Below are positions 1 to 9,122 of a DNA stretch of 32,317 nucleotides, in pieces (position 1 is the stretch's first letter; each line of letters starts with the position of its first letter). Where the stretch lies: the IMG/VR virus record IMGVR_UViG_3300030430_000289, positions 1-32,317 of that record; one strand, written 5' to 3'. The position numbers and the translations under genes are program-made. The stretch is from a virus. Under the pieces are notes generated by a model. The model made no database searches and was not told the origin of the DNA. It saw only the letters and a program-made list of their open reading frames with translations.

Positions 1-1808
1 TTACGTAGTAAGTCTGATCCTGTCTTTGTAAACTTACCACCTGTGGCTAGACCACCAAGCATATACATACTGCCTGTTGATATATCAGCTAATGTAGAAC
101 CTACATAAAACTGTGAGAAACCTGCAATGTTCAAGCCTGTTGTAGCAGGTGATGATATAAGTAATCTACGCCACACACTTTGGCTGTAAGCTCCAAGCTT
201 AGGACGTTTTACTTTTCCTGTAGCTTTGAGTATCTCTTCTTCCATCTGCTCTTTTAGCTGTGGAGTACGCACTAAGTTGATCATGGCATTGTGTCCTGCA
301 ACAAGACCTGAATCAATTGTACTTCTTACTTGAGACATCACTGCACCGTAAGTCATACCTCTGCTAACATTTGATGCTATGTAGTCACCTATCTCTTGTG
401 CTATTTCTGTTGTATCACCTAGAGTATAACCAACTAGAGGCTGCATACGTTTAGCTATGATTTGTAAATCATCTTCAGGTATCTGTCGGAGGGTGTTTGT
501 CATTACATCTGTGACACGTACATTCTTAGGAATTGGCTTACCTACTTCATCAAGGTAAAGTTTTGCAACACCGCCCTTGCCGTCTTCTCCTACCATAATG
601 GTTTTTAAAAAGTCTGCTGGCATTACACCTGTCTGAAACATATTATCGCCACGATTACGTTTTGTCTCCCAAGAATCTAACGCATCATTTAGTTCATCAG
701 TGTACTTCTTAATTCTTTCTTTTGATAGTGGTACTAAAAGCTTGCCTTCAATGTCAGCCTCTAGCTCTGCCTTACGTTTACCTGCAACAAGTTTACCTTT
801 GGTGTCTTTGAGTCCACTCACACCCTTGAGTTTACCACCTACAAGTTGAGCACCACCGCCAACAAGACCTAGCGCAGAACTAAATCCTGTTTGTAACATA
901 CTGTATTCTTCTTGTGCTCCTACATCTAACATGACATTCTGTATCATGTTGTCGTGCAGCATAGCTAGTGATCCATCAATACCTGTAGTAGCTAACAGGG
1001 AACCACGCACAGCTTTCTTAGCTCTTTTATCTAAAAACTCTCTCTGTGCTTTCTTTTTAGCGTTGTATATAAAGTTACGCTGCTCCTGTAGAGCTACACG
1101 TTCTTGTAACTTTTTAGCTGCAGGACCTTTTATACCTGCTTCTACTATGCGTTGGGACACACGTTCTGCTGCTTCATCTGCTGCTTTCTTAGCACCCTGT
1201 GTTGTAGCACCAGACTTGGCTGCTCTTTGTCCTGCTTCTATAGCGGCCTGTCTGACTAGCTCTTTACCACCCTTTGTTATACCTAGGGATGCAGCCTTAC
1301 CTAAACCACCAGTAAGTAGACCAATGTAGTTAGAAGGATCTGTAGCTGCAGCTTGGATGTAGTCAAACACACCATCTACTGCACCATAAAAACCATCGTT
1401 TACAAACACATTGCCTAGCTGATCGTATAACTTGTATGCGTCACCTGCTAGTGCCTTATCTTGTTGACTCGCATTTGTGATGTGTCTTACTTCGCCACCT
1501 GTGTTTATGATGTTGGTGTTGAAGCTACGCATGTGATCCATAAAATCTTCTACAACATCTTCGTCACTCTTGTCGTTATACTGTATGCCTCTGCGAGACA
1601 CCATATACCTACGTATAGTGCGTAAGTTAGAAGCCTCATACAAGTCTTTCTTCTTAAGCTTACCACCTTTGTCAACAAGCTCACTTTCACTGCGTACAGG
1701 TATAGGCTCTTGTTGTTCTACAGTGGGCGGCTCAATACGGTTAGGTGCAAGTATGTCATCCTTTGTAACGCCATACTGATCCATCAAGTCTAAGAAGGAA
1801 TCACTCAT
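1..1808 (-). CDS. Large internal virion / DNA-ejection protein candidate (3' part beyond window)
   Basis: An open frame runs from an ATG at 1806-1808 to the left window edge (about 602 codons, no stop), so the C-terminus is missing. A GAGG ribosome site lies about 12 bases upstream. The protein starts MSDSFLDLMDQYGVTKDD and is rich in Lys, Ala and Gly. There is an alanine/lysine-rich, probably helical and coiled stretch at about residues 185-265, with hydrophobic Gly/Ala segments nearby (LLTGGLGKAASLG near 160-175 and SALGLVGGGAQLVGG near 295-310). I see no catalytic motif in the visible part. It is the last visible gene after the fibre, lysis and other virion genes. A very large late protein in this place usually is an internal core or ejection protein of the T7 gp15/gp16 kind; that role is inferred from place and size, not from a recognised domain. 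Confidence 0.75.
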   Translation of the reverse strand, partial: MSDSFLDLMDQYGVTKDDILAPNRIEPPTVEQQEPIPVRSESELVDKGGKLKKKDLYEASNLRTIRRYMVSRRGIQYNDKSDEDVVEDFMDHMRSFNTNIINTGGEVRHITNASQQDKALAGDAYKLYDQLGNVFVNDGFYGAVDGVFDYIQAAATDPSNYIGLLTGGLGKAASLGITKGGKELVRQAAIEAGQRAAKSGATTQGAKKAADEAAERVSQRIVEAGIKGPAAKKLQERVALQEQRNFIYNAKKKAQREFLDKRAKKAVRGSLLATTGIDGSLAMLHDNMIQNVMLDVGAQEEYSMLQTGFSSALGLVGGGAQLVGGKLKGVSGLKDTKGKLVAGKRKAELEADIEGKLLVPLSKERIKKYTDELNDALDSWETKRNRGDNMFQTGVMPADFLKTIMVGEDGKGGVAKLYLDEVGKPIPKNVRVTDVMTNTLRQIPEDDLQIIAKRMQPLVGYTLGDTTEIAQEIGDYIASNVSRGMTYGAVMSQVRSTIDSGLVAGHNAMINLVRTPQLKEQMEEEILKATGKVKRPKLGAYSQSVWRRLLISSPATTGLNIAGFSQFYVGSTLADISTGSMYMLGGLATGGKFTKTGSDLLR

Positions 1809-1817
1809 ATTAATACT

Positions 1818-3722
1818 TTATCCTCTAAATGCTTTTTGAAATTGTACAGTTAGGAATCCCATGTTGTAAGGCAATCTCTTATTGTTTGCATCTGCCCACT
1901 CACTGAGTGCTCTCATGATGTCAAAGGTATCAGCATTTTCATCTAGACCTTGCTCTTGCATATATTTGAATATGTCTTCACCAAAGTCAGCCATTACAGA
2001 CAGATCTAATTCTGTAATAGTTCCTGTGTCCATACCTGTTTCTATTTCTTCATCTGTAGTGTTAGGGAATATTCGCTTAATTTTATCCCTTACACTTGTT
2101 ATTTTTTTAGAACCTGGCTCTAGTTCTGCCATACGTGCAGCAATAGTCTCACGTTTCACCTTGCCTTTAGGTAATTCTATGAATCCATTTTCTGTAGCAT
2201 TCTGTGCACCAACCTTAGATGTGGGTAGACCAAGTAGCTTCCTAGCGTTTGGACCCATCTCTTCCCACTCTTCAAAGGTAACTCTATCTCTGTCCATGTA
2301 CTCTGCAGCTTTACGGATACCCATTTCTTCTGCAGTTTCGGTTACGTCTTCTACTTCACGTTTTTGCTCAGGAGGTTCTAGCTCAACCTTCTTCTCTACA
2401 GGGTCTTCTGTTTTAGGTTCGCTGATTGCTACGTTCTCTAAAGTATCTATCTCTTCTAGATTTAATTTTTTGAGTGCTTGCTCTTCCACTGGACCTATAG
2501 GTGTCTCTTCTTTTTCTAGGTGCTGTACTAGTACATCCCACCCTTCGCTTTCAGGTGTGTAAGTATTACCACCATCAGTTTTAACCTCAAGAGGGTTACC
2601 TTCTGAGTCAGACTTTGTTACGGTAAACTCAATGTCCTCAAATAGTTTTTTAGTTTTAGGCACTTCTCCTAATGCCTCTATGGTTTCTGTATCAATATCA
2701 CTATCTGTATCTATAGCCTCACTAGTCTGTTTCATGGTAGGAAACAATAGTTCACGTATGCTTTCTACGTATTCTTCACCTACGTTAGCTAACATACTAG
2801 TTTCTAAATCTTCAAATGCAGCTAGTCCATATGTATCTATGGCATCATCGTACACCATTTGATAGAGAGGCATTTCTATAGATTTTACTTTTTTCTGTGC
2901 TGCTTCATACGCAGCTATTTGTTGTTTTATATTTGCATTATCTGGGCTTGTTTTTAAATCACTTTGAAGTTGAGCTAGCCCACCTCTTTCATCAAGCGTT
3001 TCTAGTGTCTCTAAGGCAGCTTTATACTCAGGGTCTAACTCTTCTCTATCTTTCTTTAAAGTTACAATACTATCAAGTACAAACTTCTTAGCTTTTAGAT
3101 CAAAGCGTTTCATATCTGCTATCACTGCATAAGTAGAGGGTTGTAATGCCTCATACTCTTGCTGTCGTGCTAACATATTTATATCTTCAGCAGTATATCC
3201 ATCATAGATAATCTCACTACCAAGCTTGTACTTTGACCGCATCATGGCTGAGTCACCAGTAAGCCTATCAAAGAAACCTATATCTGGCTTTTCTGCAGTA
3301 GCACCTTTTGTTTCTAAACCAAGGCCATACGTTTTTCTTACGTATTCATCCATGTCCATGTCAAGAGGTTGAAAACCCTCTGGTAGTTTTATGATCATGT
3401 CTACTTCAGTATCACTTAGCTTTCTACCACCATTAGCCTGAACTGCTGCTTTAACTTTAGTAGACAAGTCTTGTATGGCTTGAGGTCCACTTGCTATTGC
3501 AGCTTGCATTTGTGCAGTGCTTACACCTTGATCCTCTAAATAACTTGTAAGACCTAACACCTCATTCACTACAGAGTTACGCCTAGAGATCTTCATGATG
3601 TTATCTTTGGCTAACTGCTCTTGCTCTAACTCGAATTTACGAGCTTCTTTCTTTTTCTCTTTTATGTTCGCTGCTGCTGTTTCAGCAAACCCTTCAGCGA
3701 AGGCTCTCCAATCAAATCCCAT
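1818..3722 (-). CDS. Internal virion protein candidate, 634 aa
   Basis: The 634-residue protein begins MGFDWRAFAEGFAETAAANI followed by a Lys/Glu-rich helix (residues about 20-45). The N-terminal pattern of an aromatic start, an 'AFAEGF' helix and a charged coiled segment resembles virion proteins I know from other marine phages. The middle is a mix of charged helices. Residues about 400-480 are acidic and Pro/Glu-rich and probably disordered. No transmembrane segment or enzyme motif is visible. The ATG has a good AGGAG site about 10 bases upstream. It sits between a small structural protein and the large ejection-protein candidate, only 9 bases from the latter. Role as an internal or ejection protein is inferred from position, size and composition. 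Confidence 0.7.
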   Translation of the reverse strand: MGFDWRAFAEGFAETAAANIKEKKKEARKFELEQEQLAKDNIMKISRRNSVVNEVLGLTSYLEDQGVSTAQMQAAIASGPQAIQDLSTKVKAAVQANGGRKLSDTEVDMIIKLPEGFQPLDMDMDEYVRKTYGLGLETKGATAEKPDIGFFDRLTGDSAMMRSKYKLGSEIIYDGYTAEDINMLARQQEYEALQPSTYAVIADMKRFDLKAKKFVLDSIVTLKKDREELDPEYKAALETLETLDERGGLAQLQSDLKTSPDNANIKQQIAAYEAAQKKVKSIEMPLYQMVYDDAIDTYGLAAFEDLETSMLANVGEEYVESIRELLFPTMKQTSEAIDTDSDIDTETIEALGEVPKTKKLFEDIEFTVTKSDSEGNPLEVKTDGGNTYTPESEGWDVLVQHLEKEETPIGPVEEQALKKLNLEEIDTLENVAISEPKTEDPVEKKVELEPPEQKREVEDVTETAEEMGIRKAAEYMDRDRVTFEEWEEMGPNARKLLGLPTSKVGAQNATENGFIELPKGKVKRETIAARMAELEPGSKKITSVRDKIKRIFPNTTDEEIETGMDTGTITELDLSVMADFGEDIFKYMQEQGLDENADTFDIMRALSEWADANNKRLPYNMGFLTVQFQKAFRG

Positions 3723-3725
3723 ATC

Positions 3726-4280
3726 TTAAGCTCCTCTTGCCATCAAGCCTTGGGGTTCAGCCATTTCGCTTACTTCCATTTCATCTTCTTGTGGTACTTC
3801 ATCTGTCTCTTCTTCTAGAGTACCTTGTAATGTCTTCAACAAGTCTAGACCTACATCACCCTCTTTACCTTTAGCATCTGCTACAGCTAACTCTATAGCT
3901 AGTGATAGTCGTTTTCTTTCACGCTCTTTGAGTTTCTCTTCGGGATCTTCAATGTCATCTCTTACTTCTATGCCGTAGGTAGTCATCGATGCTTTGATAA
4001 ACTCGTGTATAACAGGAGCTACAATCAAACTTACATCCACACTGTGCAGTCCGTTCATAACACCTGTAGTCAATAATGTTTTAACAAAAGGAGCTACAGG
4101 CATGTCACCGCCAAAGAGTACAGATAAATCATCCATGATCTCTTCATCAGCTAACTTGTTGATGTAGTATTTAGTTACTTCATCAGGATCAACCATTTCA
4201 GGTGGATTCTCCCAAGGCCAGTTCTTAGGTTCATCTGTCAGAGACTGTCCTGGTATTGGTGCTTCAAAAAATGATGCCAT
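3726..4280 (-). CDS. Small virion-associated protein with PGQSLTDEP N-terminus
   Basis: The 184-residue protein starts MASFFEAPIPGQSLTDEP and continues with a Trp/Pro-rich segment (WPWENPPEM, residues about 21-29). This N-terminal signature recurs in structural proteins of many marine phages, where its job is not settled. Residues about 30-105 look helical, residues 110-150 form a charged helix, and the C-terminus is acidic and ends QGLMARGA. That ending resembles QGLISRP inside the GH19 lysin (see findings). The ribosome site is AGGAT about 10 bases before the ATG. It lies 11 bases after the holin candidate and 3 bases before the next virion gene, so it is surely co-transcribed with both. 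Function unknown; virion component or assembly factor is my best reading. Confidence 0.7.
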   Translation of the reverse strand: MASFFEAPIPGQSLTDEPKNWPWENPPEMVDPDEVTKYYINKLADEEIMDDLSVLFGGDMPVAPFVKTLLTTGVMNGLHSVDVSLIVAPVIHEFIKASMTTYGIEVRDDIEDPEEKLKERERKRLSLAIELAVADAKGKEGDVGLDLLKTLQGTLEEETDEVPQEDEMEVSEMAEPQGLMARGA

Positions 4281-4291
4281 CTTATTATATC

Positions 4292-4735
4292 CTATTTAGT
4301 AAATCCTGCGCCAAAGTATAATCCTACAATGGCTGATACGATATGTGTGTCTAGTGGTGTGATTACAAAGCCTTGAGCCATCTTCCACTTGATAGCTTCA
4401 TCTGGTCCAAACAACCAACTAAAGAAACCACCAGTAGCCTCAGTGTATCCTACATACACACTCACTTCAGGATACCATACTGCAACCAACTTTGGCAATA
4501 CAATTATAGAGAACACAGCAGATAAAGCTATAAGCCTACGTGTCCATGCAAAGTGTTTGTCATTCTTACCTGCATCTCTTGCGTCAGCTACAGCACTACG
4601 GTTAAACTCTGCACGTTGCATAAGCATCTCTTGCTGCAACTGACGGTTCTTCATTGACTGACCCCAGATAGACATTACTCCACCTAGCACAGTGGAGAAG
4701 AGCATTGTGATTAGTTCTAGTGGTAATCCAAACAT
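4292..4735 (-). CDS. Holin candidate (multi-pass small membrane protein)
   Basis: The 147-residue protein has hydrophobic segments at about residues 5-25 (LELITMLFSTVLGGVMSIWG), 68-90 (LIALSAVFSIIVLPKLVAVWY) and 128-145 (IVSAIVGLYFGAGF). A basic/polar helix around residues 28-65 (QLQQEMLMQRAEF) separates the first two. Small size, two or three membrane spans and a basic loop are what a holin shows. Its start codon overlaps the lysin stop (TAATG), which is the usual holin-lysin pairing. No holin family can be assigned from sequence alone. It could also be a virion membrane protein or a lysis regulator. Confidence 0.65.
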   Translation of the reverse strand: MFGLPLELITMLFSTVLGGVMSIWGQSMKNRQLQQEMLMQRAEFNRSAVADARDAGKNDKHFAWTRRLIALSAVFSIIVLPKLVAVWYPEVSVYVGYTEATGGFFSWLFGPDEAIKWKMAQGFVITPLDTHIVSAIVGLYFGAGFTK

Positions 4736-6192
4736 TAAAAAGGTGGCCTTTCCATTATTCCTGCAGGTTTTATTCTAGGACGTGGAGATGAAGTTGGAGC
4801 AGAATCAACGGCACGAGAGCTTGTTGGCATATCTTCGTTATACATCTCTTTGTAAAACTTTTGAGTAGACTTCCATCTTTTCTTAGCTTCTTTTTTATTT
4901 TTATCACTATGGCCTACTATAGATGCAAGCCTGTCTTGAGTTAAATCCGCAAATATAAAACCACTATCTCTTAAGTATGCTAAGGATGCTTTTAACATTA
5001 CATCTTTGTCTGTTTCTAATAATTCAGGATTATTAACTAGATCAACACCTATAGCATTTCCTACTCTTTTATAATTTTTTCTACCTGTAATTTGTAATAT
5101 GCCTCTGCCTTTGTATGTTGAACCATCATTTGTACCTGCCCTGTTTCCTAAACGTCCTCCATATACGATATTAAATATGTCATCAGAGGTGTAATCATCA
5201 GGTAACGCTAGTATATCTGCTTTACGCTTTGTCATTCTAGGTCCAAGAGTACCATCTGCACGAGCATTACGATCAACAAAAATTTCTATAGCTTTATCCT
5301 TTGTATAGCCTTTTTCTACTAAGCCTTTACCAGATTCTGCTTGTACGGTTGCCACAAAAGCAGCAGCTTTTACAGGATTAGAATATGTATCTTTAGCAAA
5401 TTCTTTTATCTTATCCATGTTAGGTGTCACACTGTTCCCAGAAACTGTGAACATACTTTCCGTATATTCTTTTCCAAATCTAGGCTGCACCTCATCAGCA
5501 CTAAGAGAATTATCAATGATACTAGTAGCCTCTTCATCTGAGATTCCTTGTTCTTTTAGTACTTTTTTAACCTCACTCTGCACACCTTTTTCAGTTAAAC
5601 TTCCTGTAATACCAATAGCATTTAAAAATCTTGGGCTTAGTATTTTACTATCTACCCTTACTTCTTCTGTGGGTTCAGCTTCTTCTGCCATTGAAGGTAC
5701 TTCAGTTCTGTCTACCTGTTTAGCATCTGACGGTCTACTTATTAAACCTTGCGGCTGTGTCTGTGTTATGTCAAGTGTTTCGCCTTCACTATCTACTATA
5801 GGCTGATCATCAAAGGTTGCAGTATATGTGTCAATTGTAGTATATATATCTTCTAGTTTGTTTGGAGACTCACCTAGTGTAGATACTTCTTTTATTGCGT
5901 CTTGAATGATTTCACTCTTCATCAATTTAGAGTATTCTTCTAACACTTTGTTTTTTGGTGTAGTTGTAGTATCTTCGCTAGGTTGTTTAGGTTCGTAGCC
6001 ATTATCTCTAAATAGTTGTGCTATACCTTCTAAAAAGTTATTGTCTAGCTCAACCGTTTCTGTTTCAGGCTTTGCTCCTATGCCACGATTCTTCCTAGAC
6101 ACCTCTTCTAGAGTTTTTTTACTCCTAGTAACAGACTCAGTATAGCCACTAATGTCTAAGTCTAAACCACTTAATGTTTTATAGTCTGCCAT
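4735..6192 (-). CDS. Glycoside hydrolase family 19 (chitinase/lysozyme-like) lysin with long N-terminal extension
   Basis: This 485-residue protein carries a GH19-like domain in its C-terminal half, about residues 265-450. The likely first catalytic glutamate is E286 in VQAESGKG. The typical GH19 block follows: YGGRLGNRAGTNDG (344-357), YKGRGILQITGRKNY (360-374) and NNPELLE (387-393). GH19 enzymes of phages cleave the glycan strands of peptidoglycan. Residues 1-240 are acidic, low in hydrophobic residues and probably partly disordered, with the short motif QGLISRP at 148-154. The tail of the protein also ends in a short Pro/Arg-rich stretch. The usual phage GH19 lysin has about 200 residues, so this is more than twice as long. 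It directly precedes the holin candidate. It may be the endolysin, a virion-borne lysin used at entry, or both; the long extension makes virion docking possible. Confidence 0.85.
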   Translation of the reverse strand: MADYKTLSGLDLDISGYTESVTRSKKTLEEVSRKNRGIGAKPETETVELDNNFLEGIAQLFRDNGYEPKQPSEDTTTTPKNKVLEEYSKLMKSEIIQDAIKEVSTLGESPNKLEDIYTTIDTYTATFDDQPIVDSEGETLDITQTQPQGLISRPSDAKQVDRTEVPSMAEEAEPTEEVRVDSKILSPRFLNAIGITGSLTEKGVQSEVKKVLKEQGISDEEATSIIDNSLSADEVQPRFGKEYTESMFTVSGNSVTPNMDKIKEFAKDTYSNPVKAAAFVATVQAESGKGLVEKGYTKDKAIEIFVDRNARADGTLGPRMTKRKADILALPDDYTSDDIFNIVYGGRLGNRAGTNDGSTYKGRGILQITGRKNYKRVGNAIGVDLVNNPELLETDKDVMLKASLAYLRDSGFIFADLTQDRLASIVGHSDKNKKEAKKRWKSTQKFYKEMYNEDMPTSSRAVDSAPTSSPRPRIKPAGIMERPPF

Positions 6193-6196
6193 TATG

Positions 6197-9112
6197 TTAG
6201 CCTGTTATAATTGAACCTACTAGACTACCGATAGCATTAGCAAAGGATGCACTCTTACTTGCTGCTGCACTACTTGCTGCTGCTTCATTAGCTAGTTCTT
6301 GTACAGCAATAGTTGTAGCACGATCAGCATTGTTATTCTCTAACTGGAATGCAAAGCTCATGAGGTCACGCTCACGTTGCCATATCTGATCCATGTTAGC
6401 TGCAGTCAATCCGTTGATCACCTTAGCAAAGTCCATGTTGCTTTCATTCTGTGTAGCTGTATTGATTGTAGCTATGCTCTGTCTCCATGCAGCATTAGAC
6501 TGTGCTATCACTAAACCATTCTGTGCATTGAACAAGTCACGCTGTTGCTGTAGACCAGAGTTAAACTCACGCAATGCATTCACACTGTTGACGTTGAATT
6601 GATCCATAGCATTCTGTTGTGTAGCATTGAACTGTGCAGTTTGGTTAGCCAAGTTAGCAAAGAACTGATTTGTTTGATTCTCACTAGATGCGTTGAACTG
6701 TGCCGTAGCATTCTCTGCAGCTTGATCTGTAAACAGAGCCTGTATGTTTTGCTGTGTCTTGAATATAGAAGTCTGCTGTTCGTTGGATAGACTAGCCATG
6801 TCCATCTGTAAAAAGTTAGCCGCATTCTGTACTGCAGCCTGTTGTCTATTTGACAAGTTAGCTATATCTAGTTGTGACAATGCAGCAGCCTCAGCCATCA
6901 CCATAGCTTGTCTGTTAGACAGGTTGGATAGTTCCATAGTGTTTGCTGCACGAGAGTTCTCTAAGGCTATCTGTTGTTCAGCCGTAAAGTTCATGTTAGC
7001 AATGTCACCGATACGAGCAGAGTTAGCTACACGAGCTTGGAATGCTTGATCAAACTCCATGCCCATAAAGGTAGCACGTTGCTGTGCAGCAAGTATCTGT
7101 CTTTGCTGTCTGTTAGATAAGTTCTGTGCTTCAAATTGTGCTATAGTAGCTGCATCCATCTGAGCGATAGGTAGTGCTGCTTCCATTGCAGCTTGCACTA
7201 CAGCTTGACCTGCAAGACTAGACGCACCAAGACCACGAGCAGAGAGTGTAGCCATTGCGGTACGCATAGATCCTGCAGCCCAAGCAGGTGTCTCACCACC
7301 CTCAAAGTCAGCCATTAACTGTTCTAGCTGACCTGCAACTGTTGCCTGTTTAGTTGGTGTAGCTTCTGCAGCTTGTATTGCTTCAGTAAATGTAGCAGCT
7401 TTAGTAGCATCTGCTTCACCAGATATTATCTCACCGTCTTTTATTTCTCTAGGATCAGGGGCATCTACTTTTATAGCGTTACCTAGTTCCGCTTCCATAC
7501 CTGTGATAGATGTACCAACTTGTTGTTCTGCAGTAATCTCTTTTGTAGGTGTGCCTGTAGCTGCAGTTAGTCCTGCAGTTTGTAATTTTACTTGTGGTGT
7601 AACAGTAGTAACATCTGCCTCTACAGGTGTAGAAGTTGTAGGTTTTACGGCTTGTTGTACAGTACCTACTGTAGCAGCTTCCGCAAAAGGAGCTATGGGT
7701 ACAGTCTGACCTGCATCTACTGGAATAAACTCACCTGCAGTAGGTTGTATCATAGCTGTGGTAGGTTGCATTGGCTGCATTGTTTGTCTTACAGCATTGG
7801 CTTGCATCTGAGCTAATTGCTCTGTAGTAAGACCACCCTCTTGATAACCTTGTACTGCACCGCCCCTGTTAAACTTTTGTATGTAACCACCAATAGCAAG
7901 ACCTTTAGCTTTTGCAGCAGGGTTAGCCTCTTCAAACTTGGCATGACCTTCTCGTGTCTTAGGACCATTGTAACCCATCTTACGGAAGATACGGTCTTTA
8001 CCTTCTAGAGACATAGTCTCCATCAAGCCACCCTCTGCAGCGCCTGTAGCTTCGATCTTAGAAAAACCCGGTGGTACATATGTTGTAGGTACACCGTTAA
8101 ACTCAGTAATCATTATTTGCTGACCTAGCTGATTAGCATAGGGTACAGTCTGATAACCTTGAAATACTTCAGGATAAGTTGCGCCTGTTCCTGGCTGAGT
8201 TGTTACAAGGGTAGGTGCTACTGCGCCTTGTGTACCTGCGTACTGTGTTTTGTAAGAAACTTGAGATGGTACAGCAGACATACCGCCTGTTTGTGTAGTT
8301 GTTGCAACTGTGCTTGGACCTGATCCTGCTGTTGGTACTACATCCTGATATGTAACTGGTGTTACTTGCTGCATTACTGTTTGAGACTCGTCAGGATCAA
8401 CAATAGGCACACCACCTGCAGGTACTTGTTGTACAGTTGTTGGAGGAGTTACAGCTTGAAAAGCGCCACCTGCTACAGCAGGATCTACAGTCTGCATGTA
8501 GTCACCTGCTGTTAAACCTGTTGTACCTGTTCCTGTTGTGCCATCGCTACCATCTGTTGTGTCTTCTGTGTCATCTTCATCGTCATCATCTTCTTCTATA
8601 GGAGTCACAGTAGTAGCTTTACTTATACCTATAATCTCATTAGCTAAAGTTCTAGCATGTTCAGCTTCTACTGCATCACTACCTATTCTACCACCAAGAG
8701 TACCTACGACATTGCCTTGACTGTCAACTAAGTCTAGCATAGTTTCTTTATCTCTTTTAAGGAAACCGCTTCCACCTACAGTTAAATTAGAATCGTCATA
8801 GGTTACACCTGTAGCCTCTGCAGCAGCAGTTGCAGCCTCTTTAAATCTGTCAAACTCTCTCTGTAACTGCCCTGCGTTATAACTTCTTCTACTTGAAGCA
8901 GATCTTCTATTTTTTCCTGAGCCTCTTCTTTTTCCTTTTGCAGCATTCAATATAGTTTCAGTAACAGTGCCGTCTGCATTAGTAACTTTCTTGATTATAC
9001 CAGTACCGCTACCTGTAGCTACAGCATCATAAACTGTACCGTCAGCAGCAGTAAAAGAATCTATAACTTGTGCATTTCTTGATCCTGTAATTACATAATC
9101 TAAGTCAGACAT
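6197..9112 (-). CDS. Large structural protein with 22-residue-periodic C-terminal rod, 971 aa
   Basis: The 971-residue protein has three parts. Residues 1-190 contain a basic stretch near 58-75 (GKRRGSGKNRRSASSRR) and an acidic end near 175-190 (EEDDDDEDD). Residues about 190-640 are Thr/Val/Pro/Gln-rich and low in complexity, with a motif block KMGYNGPKTREGHAKFEE (near 377-395) and glycine-rich AIGGYIQKFNRGG and GYQEGG (near 405-428), which I have seen in marine phage virion proteins. Residues 664-971 are an uninterrupted series of 22-residue units (see repeat entry) predicted to be helical, ending in a Gly/Ser/Ile hydrophobic tail. The ATG has an AAGGA site. The protein follows the fibre cassette and precedes the lysin. 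An internal core or DNA-ejection role, comparable in place to T7 gp14-gp16, is plausible but inferred. Confidence 0.75.
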   Translation of the reverse strand: MSDLDYVITGSRNAQVIDSFTAADGTVYDAVATGSGTGIIKKVTNADGTVTETILNAAKGKRRGSGKNRRSASSRRSYNAGQLQREFDRFKEAATAAAEATGVTYDDSNLTVGGSGFLKRDKETMLDLVDSQGNVVGTLGGRIGSDAVEAEHARTLANEIIGISKATTVTPIEEDDDDEDDTEDTTDGSDGTTGTGTTGLTAGDYMQTVDPAVAGGAFQAVTPPTTVQQVPAGGVPIVDPDESQTVMQQVTPVTYQDVVPTAGSGPSTVATTTQTGGMSAVPSQVSYKTQYAGTQGAVAPTLVTTQPGTGATYPEVFQGYQTVPYANQLGQQIMITEFNGVPTTYVPPGFSKIEATGAAEGGLMETMSLEGKDRIFRKMGYNGPKTREGHAKFEEANPAAKAKGLAIGGYIQKFNRGGAVQGYQEGGLTTEQLAQMQANAVRQTMQPMQPTTAMIQPTAGEFIPVDAGQTVPIAPFAEAATVGTVQQAVKPTTSTPVEADVTTVTPQVKLQTAGLTAATGTPTKEITAEQQVGTSITGMEAELGNAIKVDAPDPREIKDGEIISGEADATKAATFTEAIQAAEATPTKQATVAGQLEQLMADFEGGETPAWAAGSMRTAMATLSARGLGASSLAGQAVVQAAMEAALPIAQMDAATIAQFEAQNLSNRQQRQILAAQQRATFMGMEFDQAFQARVANSARIGDIANMNFTAEQQIALENSRAANTMELSNLSNRQAMVMAEAAALSQLDIANLSNRQQAAVQNAANFLQMDMASLSNEQQTSIFKTQQNIQALFTDQAAENATAQFNASSENQTNQFFANLANQTAQFNATQQNAMDQFNVNSVNALREFNSGLQQQRDLFNAQNGLVIAQSNAAWRQSIATINTATQNESNMDFAKVINGLTAANMDQIWQRERDLMSFAFQLENNNADRATTIAVQELANEAAASSAAASKSASFANAIGSLVGSIITG
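6200..7123 (-). repeat. Fourteen consecutive 22-residue (double-hendecad) protein repeats
   Basis: From residue 664 to the C-terminus (971) the protein divides into 14 units of exactly 22 residues with no insertion. Units start NLSNRQQRQ, EFDQAFQAR, NFTAEQQIA, NLSNRQAMV, NLSNRQQAA, SLSNEQQTS, DQAAENATA, FANLANQTA, NVNSVNALR, NAQNGLVIA, NTATQNESN, NMDQIWQRE, NADRATTIA and AASKSASFA. Asparagine opens eight of the 14. Units 7-9 also show an 11-residue half-period (QFN or EFN every 11). The last one or two units are degenerate. The spacing fits a hendecad helical rod, but the structure is inferred. Confidence 0.85.
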
Positions 9113-9122
9113 ATCTTATTCC

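Noticed and set aside
1882-2562. 226-codon open frame on the plus strand
   Set aside because: It lies fully antisense to the 634-residue gene, is Ser/Val/Ile-rich as expected for a complement of the charged helices there, and has no good ribosome site. The same holds for plus-strand frames at 931-1329, 5417-5806, 17254-17799 and 26526-26846.
6580-6825. 81-codon minus-strand frame inside the 971-residue gene
   Set aside because: It is an out-of-frame shadow of the 22-residue repeat region and repeats only because the host gene does.
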